From: Caldisericia bacterium
GTDB lineage: Bacteria; Caldisericota; Caldisericia; UBA6126
Direction of reading: 5' to 3'
DNA: 6,582 bases
Assembly: GCA_028708485.1 (NCBI GenBank)
Contig: JAQVYZ010000057.1
Coordinates: 1-6,582 of the forward strand
Below the pieces are notes generated by a model. The model saw only the letters and a list, made by a program, of their open reading frames with translations. It had not been told where the DNA came from and did no database searches. This document shows, piece after piece, positions 1 through 6,095 of the stretch. The position numbers were made by a program, and so were the translations under genes. Positions within the stretch are counted from its first letter, which is position 1. Every line of letters starts with the position of its first letter.

Positions 1-567
1 TTCCTGGGCTGCATTTTCTATAATGGTATTGCCATCTGCCAAACATGCGGCTAAAATAGCGTTTTCCGTGGCTCCGACCGAGGAATAGTCAAGATAGATC
101 GTACTTCCCTTCAAACCGGAAGTTTTCATATGAATCCAGCCCTGTTCCATCGCAAGATCTGCTCCGAGCCTTTTCAAGCTATTGATATGCAGGTCCATTT
201 GACGTGAGCCGATATTGCATCCTCCCAAGGGTGGAAGCCGTACTTCTCCACATCTTGTCAACATCGTACTTAATAAGGTTTGGGATCCTCTTATTTTCTC
301 TGCATCAGCCAAGTCTGCCAGGCAGTTAATCTCTGTAGCATCAATCCAAAGGGATCCAGGCTCTTCCCCGTTGGTGACTCTAACACCAATCTGCTTCAAA
401 ATTCGAAGCATTGTTCGAATATCACCAATATCGGGCACGTTGAAAAGCTGTGTTACCCCTTTTATCAGCAGACAAGCGGTTAAAATAGGCAAGGAAGCAT
501 TCTTGGCACCGCTGATGGTTATAGAGCCATTCAGAGGTTTTCCTCCGCATATTTTTACCTGGCTCAT
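1..567 (-). CDS. murA: UDP-N-acetylglucosamine 1-carboxyvinyltransferase (MurA family), N-terminal part, cut by window edge
   Basis: MurA enzymes transfer enolpyruvate from PEP to UDP-GlcNAc in the cytoplasm, the first committed step of peptidoglycan synthesis. 189 codons are visible; a full enzyme is about 420 residues, so over half lies beyond position 1. Seen: GGKPLNG (8-14), ISGAKNASLPIL (18-29) with Lys22 and Asn23 at the same numbers as in E. coli MurA, NVPDIGD (43-49), Arg93 and the loop GGCNIGSR (115-122), whose Cys117 matches the catalytic, fosfomycin-target Cys115 at the same spacing from the arginine, DLH (125-127), and VGATEN (164-169). The start is the ATG overlapping the upstream epimerase stop (ATGA), with GGGAG about 10 bases upstream. 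Oddities: the usual RAS-x-x-x-(L/M)GPL stretch reads RGSQTLLSTML (93-103), and RP after the active-site loop is RQ. MurA, or a close paralogue such as the second MurA of Gram-positives, is very likely. A changed sugar substrate cannot be excluded. Confidence 0.9.
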   Translation of the reverse strand, partial: MSQVKICGGKPLNGSITISGAKNASLPILTACLLIKGVTQLFNVPDIGDIRTMLRILKQIGVRVTNGEEPGSLWIDATEINCLADLADAEKIRGSQTLLSTMLTRCGEVRLPPLGGCNIGSRQMDLHINSLKRLGADLAMEQGWIHMKTSGLKGSTIYLDYSSVGATENAILAACLADGNTIIENAAQE

Positions 568-1712
568 ACTTCAAACTCTCCCAACTGCTTTAATTCATCG
601 GATAATGGTTGGGATGCCCAGCATTTTGCTTGTTTCAGAATTCTTTTTGCTGCCAGTCCGTCGCCAAATGGATTCTTTTTGGTGACCATTGTTTGGTAAT
701 ATTGTTCATCACGTAATAAATGAGTTAATTCCTGCTGTACTGTTTCGGTATCGGTACCGACCAATTTCACTACGCCGGAAGCGATTCCCTCCGGTCTTTC
801 GGTCACTTCTCTGGTCAACAGAACCGGAATGCCTAAGGTGGGAGCTTCCTCCTGAATACCACCGGAATCTGAGATAATAATATTCGATTTGCTCATGGCA
901 TCAATAAAATTCAGGTAATCCAACGGTTCAACCAGATTCACTTGTTGTAGTCCGCCTAAAATCGGGAAAATCGAGTCGCGAACGATTGGATTTTTATGTA
1001 TAGGAAATAACACTTGCACGTCAGGATTTTCCAGGCATACCATTTTAACAGCCCTGGCAACAGATTCAATCGGTTTTCCCCAGGATTCCCTTCGGTGCAT
1101 CGTCATTAAAATTTTTTTCTGATGAGTGTTTTGGCCGGCTTCCGGATTCCGGAGATGAGACAAAGCTTGCATGAGAGCATCAATGACAGTATTTCCTGTT
1201 ATAGTCAACAACTGAGAAGCAATGTTCTCCTGCTGGATATTCAACTTCGCTTGTTTGGTAGGGCAAAAATGGATTTGACACAAAGCATCCGTCAGCCGGC
1301 GGTTCATCTCTTCGGGAAATGGATTCTCCATGTCGTAGGACCGCAATCCGGCTTCTACATGGGCTACAGGAACATGGTGATAAAAACCTGCCATACTAGC
1401 GGAATAGGTCGTAGTCGTATCTCCATGTACCATGATCAAATCAGGATTTTCCTGCTGTATAACCTCGGAAAACTGCTGGAGTACTCCACTAGTAATAAAC
1501 TCCAAGGTCTGTGTTTTCTGCATGATATTAAAATCATAATCTGAGGATAATTCAAAAATTTCCATGACTTGATCCAGCATTTCCCGGTGTTGGGCAGTGA
1601 GTACCACTTTAGCCTGCCAGGCAGAATCTGCTTGAAATGCTTGCACTACCGGCGCCATTTTGATAGCTTCCGGTCTGGTTCCAAAGGTAAATAGAACTTT
1701 TGCCGGATTCAT
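564..1712 (-). CDS. wecB: UDP-N-acetylglucosamine 2-epimerase, non-hydrolysing
   Basis: Interconverts UDP-GlcNAc and UDP-ManNAc in the cytoplasm; UDP-ManNAc feeds teichoic-acid linkage units, capsules and other glycopolymers (MnaA in Bacillus, WecB in E. coli). The 382-residue product is close to the family's usual length of about 375. Seen: GTRPEAIKMAPVV (11-23), QHREML (41-46), VHGDTTTTY (95-103), VEAGLR (119-124), FPEEMNR (132-138), MHRRES (205-210), and SDSGGIQEEAP (281-291) followed by TERPEG (304-309). By alignment with the E. coli enzyme, Asp98, Glu120, Glu134 and His206 are the expected catalytic residues. An in-frame ATG at 1796 would add 28 residues, but these lie inside the 3' end of the upstream gene and resemble nothing in the family. 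The start at 1712 places GTRPE at the usual distance from the N-terminus and gives a TAATG junction with that gene's stop. Its own stop overlaps the next start (ATGA). Confidence 0.95.
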   Translation of the reverse strand: MNPAKVLFTFGTRPEAIKMAPVVQAFQADSAWQAKVVLTAQHREMLDQVMEIFELSSDYDFNIMQKTQTLEFITSGVLQQFSEVIQQENPDLIMVHGDTTTTYSASMAGFYHHVPVAHVEAGLRSYDMENPFPEEMNRRLTDALCQIHFCPTKQAKLNIQQENIASQLLTITGNTVIDALMQALSHLRNPEAGQNTHQKKILMTMHRRESWGKPIESVARAVKMVCLENPDVQVLFPIHKNPIVRDSIFPILGGLQQVNLVEPLDYLNFIDAMSKSNIIISDSGGIQEEAPTLGIPVLLTREVTERPEGIASGVVKLVGTDTETVQQELTHLLRDEQYYQTMVTKKNPFGDGLAAKRILKQAKCWASQPLSDELKQLGEFEV

Positions 1713-2683
1713 TATCGCATCACGAATAAAATAGGGACTAAACAAAGAAGCAATGTAATCACATAAAACAACACCGCGATCCTGCGTTGTCCCCATCCCT
1801 TTCGATGTAATTGATAATGGATATTCTCCAAGTCAGCTTCGTAGAATTTTTTGTGTTTGCGTAACCGGGTAACAGTAGAAAAGATCACATCAAAAGCCGG
1901 AACACCAATCGCCAATACGGATGCAATCAGGATAATACCCGTTGAAGTCTTGAGTCCGCCCCAAATGGAAATCATTGCAATCAGATACCCCAGTAAATGA
2001 GCACCGTTGTCGCCAAGTATTATCGTCGCAGGATGAAAATTAAAGCGTAAAAAAGCCAAACAGGCTCCGACCATAGCCATGCCAAATATTGCGGTGATCA
2101 TGACACCTTTTACAATAGAGATAATCACCATGCCAATACCAGCAATCGCTGCGATGCCACCGGCTAATCCATCCAGTCCGTCAATCAGATTCAAAGCATT
2201 CATAAAAGCCACACACCAAAAAATGGTCAATGGTATACCTAGCCACCCTATTGCGAAGTAATCTCCCAACAAAGGATTGCTAATAAAGTAGATTCTGACT
2301 CCAAATAATATGGGTATGATGGAGGCAACAATCTGCCCCATCAGTTTCACGGCAGGTTTTAGACAATACCGGTCGTCTAACAGCATAATGATAAACACAA
2401 AAAGAGAGCCTAAAAAGATACCAAACATCTGCAGACTTAATCCAATTGACAAGACGATCGCACACCAGAAACCAAAAAAAATAGCAATCCCCCCTGTTCT
2501 TGGATTTGCTTTCTGATGAATTTTCTCTCGGTTTTTTGGTTCTATTCTTGCCTTATGATGATGTTGCGGATCAGATTTTATGCCATCCACAATAGAGAGC
2601 TTAAAACCGATTTGCCGACTATAGGGAATAAACCACCAAGTCAGGATAACAGCGTATAAAAAAGAAAACCAATATAATGGCAT
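1712..2683 (-). CDS. Polyprenyl-phosphate N-acetylhexosamine-1-phosphate transferase, WecA/TagO family (MraY superfamily)
   Basis: Integral membrane enzyme, predicted to transfer a sugar-1-phosphate (typically GlcNAc-1-P from UDP-GlcNAc) to undecaprenyl phosphate, the priming step for teichoic acid or other surface glycopolymers. It has 323 residues, within the family range, and about ten hydrophobic segments, the first at 4-20. Seen: NPRTGGIAIFFG (60-71); LLDDRY (101-106) with the paired Mg-binding/catalytic aspartates 103-104; MNALNLIDGLDGLAGG (161-176); NFHPATIILGDNG (215-227) with Asp225. Oddities: a polar, histidine-containing insert at about 36-54 (HHH at 41-43), GDNGAH where GDTGS is usual, and a cytoplasmic loop ADLENIHYQLHRKG (283-296) in which the family's HxHH signature reads NIHY. 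The ATG at 2683 has only a weak ribosome site (TTAGG) but yields the expected N-terminal membrane segment. It heads a three-gene cassette behind its own likely promoter. TagO and WecA are both plausible names, so I leave the symbol open; MraY itself is less likely because the motifs fit the GlcNAc branch better. Confidence 0.9.
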   Translation of the reverse strand: MPLYWFSFLYAVILTWWFIPYSRQIGFKLSIVDGIKSDPQHHHKARIEPKNREKIHQKANPRTGGIAIFFGFWCAIVLSIGLSLQMFGIFLGSLFVFIIMLLDDRYCLKPAVKLMGQIVASIIPILFGVRIYFISNPLLGDYFAIGWLGIPLTIFWCVAFMNALNLIDGLDGLAGGIAAIAGIGMVIISIVKGVMITAIFGMAMVGACLAFLRFNFHPATIILGDNGAHLLGYLIAMISIWGGLKTSTGIILIASVLAIGVPAFDVIFSTVTRLRKHKKFYEADLENIHYQLHRKGWGQRRIAVLFYVITLLLCLVPILFVMR

Positions 2684-2717
2684 AACTAACCTAACCCAAC
2701 TGTTTTCATCTTCATGA

Positions 2718-2745
2718 ATTGTATCGTTGGCGGCTAATTTGTCAA
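2718..2745 (-). promoter_or_regulatory. Probable sigma-70/sigma-A promoter for the wecA-like/wecB/murA cassette
   Basis: Reading leftwards, a perfect -35 hexamer TTGACA (2745-2740) is followed after 16 bases by TACAAT (2723-2718), one mismatch from the consensus -10. The expected start of transcription is near 2711, giving a leader of about 28 bases before the ATG at 2683. The element begins 14 bases after the accA stop, in the only real gap in the window. No extended -10 TG is present, and I see no clear operator. This is a motif match only, not shown to be active. Confidence 0.65.
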
Positions 2746-2759
2746 TGGACTGAAGTAGC

Positions 2760-3740
2760 TTAGGATGATGATTGATACAAGTTTAAAGACGTTTCATACG
2801 ATGCCATTTTCAGAAACTTTTCCATTCGTCTGTCAAGCCTTGTTTTCTTGTTTAAGGGAGTCTGTTCGTCCAAGAAATACTGAATCTCCTTTTTCACAGT
2901 CTCTAACATGGTTTTATGATCGCGATGTGCTCCCCCCAGGGGTTCAGGCAGAATGCCATCAATCAACCCAAATTGCATCAAATCTTTGGAAGTGATATGC
3001 AATTTCTCCGCAAATTGGGAAGCTCTGGAAGTGTCTCTATAAAGAATATTGGAACAACTTTCCGGTGAGATGACAGAATAGATAGCATACTCTAACATCA
3101 GTATTTTATCCCCGATTCCAATCCCTAACGCCCCGCCGGATCCACCCTCGCCGGTCACAATCACCAGTATAGGCACCTGAATCCGGAACATTTCACGTAA
3201 ATTATAGGCAATCGCTTCCGACTGGCCATGTTCTTCTGCGGCGATACCGGGATAAGCCCCTTGGGTATCCACCATTAACACGACAGGACAATTGAATTTC
3301 TCCGCTAACCGCATCAATCGTATTGCTTTTCGGTACCCTTCCGGATTTGCCATACCAAAATTATTCAGGATATTTTCCTTGGTATCTTTACCTTTATTAT
3401 GGCCAATGACCATAATGGGCTTACCCTGAAACGTTCCTATGGCGCTAAAAATAGCGTTATCATCCATATAATGACGGTCTCCGCAGAAATAGACATAGTC
3501 CGGGATTAAGTAACGTATGTAGTCTATCAACTTCGGTCTTTCGGGATGTCTGGCGATTAATACTGTTTCCCATGAGGTTAAATGAGAATAAATCAGCTTT
3601 ATTTCTTCGGATAATTCTTGTTTTAATCCTTCCAGAGAGCTAGAAAGATCAATTTGTTTTGAAACACTCTCTTGTTCCAGCTCTTCGATCTTCTTTTCCA
3701 ATTCAGACACAGGTTTCTCAAAAGGCAGGTAATTCTTCAT
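2760..3740 (-). CDS. accA: Acetyl-CoA carboxylase carboxyltransferase subunit alpha
   Basis: With AccD it forms the cytoplasmic carboxyltransferase that moves CO2 from carboxybiotin on the carrier protein to acetyl-CoA, giving malonyl-CoA. The 326-residue product is close to the E. coli length (319). Seen: a charged helical N-terminus with FEKPVSELE (7-15), LIARHPERP (61-69), YFCGDRHYMDD (84-94), NFGMANPEGYRKA (127-139), the crotonase-fold core VDTQGAYPGIAAEEHGQSEA (157-176), the oxyanion-region glycines GEGGSGGALGIG (197-208), SVISPES (222-228) and the C-terminal PEPLGGAHRD (265-274). The start ATG overlaps the accD stop (ATGA) with AAAGGA upstream, so its translation is likely coupled to accD, as suits a fixed-ratio heterotetramer. 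A minor oddity is SPESCSNILYRD (225-236) where SPEGCASILW is common. No hairpin terminator is evident after the stop. Confidence 0.97.
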   Translation of the reverse strand: MKNYLPFEKPVSELEKKIEELEQESVSKQIDLSSSLEGLKQELSEEIKLIYSHLTSWETVLIARHPERPKLIDYIRYLIPDYVYFCGDRHYMDDNAIFSAIGTFQGKPIMVIGHNKGKDTKENILNNFGMANPEGYRKAIRLMRLAEKFNCPVVLMVDTQGAYPGIAAEEHGQSEAIAYNLREMFRIQVPILVIVTGEGGSGGALGIGIGDKILMLEYAIYSVISPESCSNILYRDTSRASQFAEKLHITSKDLMQFGLIDGILPEPLGGAHRDHKTMLETVKKEIQYFLDEQTPLNKKTRLDRRMEKFLKMASYETSLNLYQSSS

Positions 3741-4594
3741 GCTTTCGTTTTTCCTTTTGAGTAGAATTGGAGAAGCCTCGTGAGTAGTTTTCGCATATTC
3801 TTTCTCTCTACTATTTTGTCTAACTGGCCGTGATCTAACAAAAATTCAGCTGTTTGAAAACCTGCTGGAAGTTTTTGCTTAGTGGTTTGTTCAATGATTC
3901 GTGCCCCTGCAAAACCGATAACAGACGAAGGTTCGGCGATAATGATATCCCCCAGAAAAGCAAAACTGGCACTAACGCCTCCTGTGGTAGGGTTGGTTAA
4001 AATGGAGATGTACAATCCCCCCTGCTCCTGGAATTTTCCAATGGCAGCCGACGTTCGTGCCATTTGCATCAAAGAGAAAATCCCTTCCTGCATTCTGGCG
4101 CCTCCGGAACTGCTGACTAAAATTAAAGGTGTATGATTCAACCTTGCTTTATCGGCTAGACGGACAATTTTCTCTCCGACAACGATTCCCATACTGCCAC
4201 CGACAAAATCAAAATCCATTACCCCTATCGCAACCCGGGTATTTTCTATGTTACCCAAACCGGTAATGATCGCCTCCAGGTGGTTTGTTTTCTGAATTCC
4301 CTCTTCCAATCTCTGGGTATAAGGCTTTGTATCGGAAAATTTTAAAATATCGAAACTGGATAAATCAGTATCGGTCTCCTCAAAGGTGTTTTCATCCAGT
4401 AAAATCTCAATACGCTTGGACGCTGATAATTTAAAATAAAAATTGCATTTCGGACAAACCGATAAATTCTCTTCTAATTGTTTGGCATACTGAATGGATC
4501 TACACGATGGACATTTTATCCAATCAGGATTCTCGATGTTCTTTTCCTGTGGTTTTACTATTTTGGGTGTGTTGCCTTTAGAAAAGGAAATCAT
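3737..4594 (-). CDS. accD: Acetyl-CoA carboxylase carboxyltransferase subunit beta
   Basis: Zinc-binding beta subunit of the acetyl-CoA carboxylase carboxyltransferase, partner of AccA. It has 285 residues, the typical size for the family. Seen: a four-cysteine zinc ribbon CPSC...CPKC (Cys28, 31, 47, 50, spacing C-x2-C-x15-C-x2-C); GVMDFDFVGGSMG (124-136); SSGGARMQEG (162-171); the NPTTGGVSASFA region (201-212); EPSSVIGFAGARIIEQT (221-237). All are family signatures of the carboxyltransferase fold. The start ATG overlaps the fabF stop (ATGA) and is preceded by AGAAGG; the stop overlaps the accA start in the same way. Lying inside a fab operon next to accA ties malonyl-CoA supply to chain elongation. 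The biotin carboxylase and carrier genes are not adjacent. Confidence 0.97.
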   Translation of the reverse strand: MISFSKGNTPKIVKPQEKNIENPDWIKCPSCRSIQYAKQLEENLSVCPKCNFYFKLSASKRIEILLDENTFEETDTDLSSFDILKFSDTKPYTQRLEEGIQKTNHLEAIITGLGNIENTRVAIGVMDFDFVGGSMGIVVGEKIVRLADKARLNHTPLILVSSSGGARMQEGIFSLMQMARTSAAIGKFQEQGGLYISILTNPTTGGVSASFAFLGDIIIAEPSSVIGFAGARIIEQTTKQKLPAGFQTAEFLLDHGQLDKIVERKNMRKLLTRLLQFYSKGKTKA

Positions 4595-5832
4595 GAGACC
4601 TTCTTGAATAGGATGGTGTAATTATGACCGCCAAATCCGAATGAGTTCGACAATCCATACCGGCATTCCGCTTCCACCATTTGATTCGCTGTGTAATTCA
4701 GATTGCATTCCGGATCTGGTGTTTCAAGATTGATAGTAGGATGAATTTTCCCGCTCTCCAGCGTTAATGCAGTTACTACAGCTTCTACCCCTCCTGCAGC
4801 TCCCAATAAATGCCCGATCATCGATTTTGTCGAATGAATATGAATGGACTTGGCATGTTCCCCAAATAATAAATTAATCGCTTTTGTCTCTGTCGCGTCG
4901 TTGGCCGGGGTAGAGGTACCATGAGCATTAATATACGTAATATCCTGAACAGATATGTTGGCTTCCTCAATGGCTTTCCTCATACATAATGCCTGGTATC
5001 GTCCCGACGGTTCCGGCAGAGTAATGTGGTAAGCATCCGTACTGCATCCATACCCAACGACTTCAGCGTAGATATGCGCTTTTCTGCCAACCGCATGTTC
5101 CCATTCCTCCAGAAATAAGACTCCTGAGCCTTCTCCGATAACGAATCCGTCGCGATTCAGATCAAATGGTCTGGAAGCTTTTTCGGGATGTTCATTCTGA
5201 CGTGAAAGCGCTTTCATATTCGCAAATCCAGCTACAGATATCGGATTGATGGCTGCTTCTGCTCCGCCTGCCAGCATAAAATCCTCGAGACCAAACTTGA
5301 TTCGATGAAATGCTTCTCCAATCGCATTTGTACCCGTTGCACAAGCCGTGACAGGATTACTGGTAATGCCTTTGGCTCCCAATCGAATCGCTACCTGAGC
5401 AGCCCCAATATTACTGATCATTTTTGGGATGTAAACCGGGCTGACTCGGTTCGGTCCTTTCTCATGCAAAACGATGACTTCCTTGGTAAACGTATCTGTT
5501 CCGCCAATGCCACTTCCCAAAATCACACCAAAACGCTCTTTCTCCGACTCATCTAATTGAATCGAAGCATCCTCAAAACACAAAATCGAGGCTACCAGTC
5601 CAAATTGGCAAAACCTATCCATTCTCTGGCTGTCTCTTGGGTGGACATAAGGATGAATATCAAAATCCTTTATTTCACCGGCGATTTTGACTGAATAAGC
5701 TTCCGTATCAAAAGCATCAATCCTTGTAATCGCATTTTCCCCGGATAATAACCTATGAAAGAAAAGCGTAGTATCCGATCCAAGGGGGGTAACCACCCCT
5801 ACTCCTGTGACAGCCACTCTTCGAGGATTCAT
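4591..5832 (-). CDS. fabF: 3-oxoacyl-ACP synthase II (beta-ketoacyl-ACP synthase, KAS II)
   Basis: Condenses malonyl-ACP with an acyl-ACP to elongate fatty acids by two carbons in the type II system. The 413-residue product matches the usual FabF length. Seen: N-terminal RRVAVTGVGVVTPLG (4-18), GSGIGG (106-111), the nucleophile in VTACATGTNAIGEAF (161-175, Cys164), FDLNRDGFVIGEGSG (223-237), INAHGTSTPANDATE (301-315, His304), STKSMIGHLLGAAGG (334-348, Lys336 and His341) and the C-terminal NSFGFGGHN. The Cys-His-His triad is complete, so it should be active and of the elongating FabF/FabB type rather than FabH. The ATG at 5832 follows the acpP stop by 9 bases with AAAGGC upstream, and the N-terminus begins at the expected place. 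Its stop overlaps the accD start. Confidence 0.97.
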   Translation of the reverse strand: MNPRRVAVTGVGVVTPLGSDTTLFFHRLLSGENAITRIDAFDTEAYSVKIAGEIKDFDIHPYVHPRDSQRMDRFCQFGLVASILCFEDASIQLDESEKERFGVILGSGIGGTDTFTKEVIVLHEKGPNRVSPVYIPKMISNIGAAQVAIRLGAKGITSNPVTACATGTNAIGEAFHRIKFGLEDFMLAGGAEAAINPISVAGFANMKALSRQNEHPEKASRPFDLNRDGFVIGEGSGVLFLEEWEHAVGRKAHIYAEVVGYGCSTDAYHITLPEPSGRYQALCMRKAIEEANISVQDITYINAHGTSTPANDATETKAINLLFGEHAKSIHIHSTKSMIGHLLGAAGGVEAVVTALTLESGKIHPTINLETPDPECNLNYTANQMVEAECRYGLSNSFGFGGHNYTILFKKVS

Positions 5833-5841
5833 GTTGTGCCT

Positions 5842-6084
5842 TTATTTTACATGGTTAGCGATATATTCAACCATCTGTCCAACGGTCTGGATCTTTTCTG
5901 AATCTTCTTCAGGAATCTCCATACCGAATACTTCTTCCAATGACATGATGATGTCAACTAAAGCAAGTGAGTCTGCGCCCAAATCATTGATAAAATGCTT
6001 GGATTCAAGAACTTCATCCTCGTTGATGCCTAATTTGTCTGCAATGATAGGTTTAGCTTTTTCTAAAATTTCTTTTGTGTTCAT
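5842..6084 (-). CDS. acpP: Acyl carrier protein
   Basis: Small acidic cytoplasmic carrier that holds growing acyl chains on a 4'-phosphopantetheine arm. 80 residues, the usual size. The attachment motif is DLGADSLALVDI (34-45), with Ser39 as the modified residue; the four-helix pattern, acidic helix II (SLEEVFGMEIPEED) and C-terminal TVGQMVEYI are typical. The frame is open further upstream, to a possible start near 6198, but that stretch lies within the 3' end of fabG. The ATG at 6084 has a strong ribosome site and gives the classical N-terminus, so it is chosen. It sits between fabG and fabF, an order common to many bacterial fab clusters. Confidence 0.97.
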   Translation of the reverse strand: MNTKEILEKAKPIIADKLGINEDEVLESKHFINDLGADSLALVDIIMSLEEVFGMEIPEEDSEKIQTVGQMVEYIANHVK

Positions 6085-6089
6085 TTTTT

Positions 6090-6095
6090 CCCCCT
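6090..6095 (-). promoter_or_regulatory. Ribosome binding site that fixes the acpP start
   Basis: AGGGGG immediately follows the fabG stop codon and stands 5 bases (AAAAA) before the acpP ATG. It is the strongest purine-rich site in the window, fitting the high demand for acyl carrier protein, and it supports the start at 6084 over the longer in-frame alternative. Confidence 0.7.

Noticed and set aside
215..685. Open frame of 156 codons on the plus strand
   Set aside because: It lies antisense to murA and the 3' end of wecB, both of which carry clear family motifs; the translated product shows no recognisable domain.
1122..1544. Open frame of 140 codons on the plus strand
   Set aside because: It is antisense to the conserved core of wecB and shows no family-like motifs.
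1713..1796. Longer start for the epimerase, adding 28 residues
   Set aside because: The extension is fully inside the wecA-like gene and precedes the normal N-terminal GTRPE motif. The start at 1712 makes a standard TAATG junction.
2684..2759. Intrinsic terminator after accA
   Set aside because: Only a tiny palindrome (TTCATGAA, 2718-2711) is present, with no stable GC-rich stem or U-tract.
2684..2759. FapR- or FabT-type lipid-regulator operator
   Set aside because: I find no convincing inverted repeat matching those sites. The main fab promoter lies beyond the right edge, so regulation of that operon cannot be judged here.
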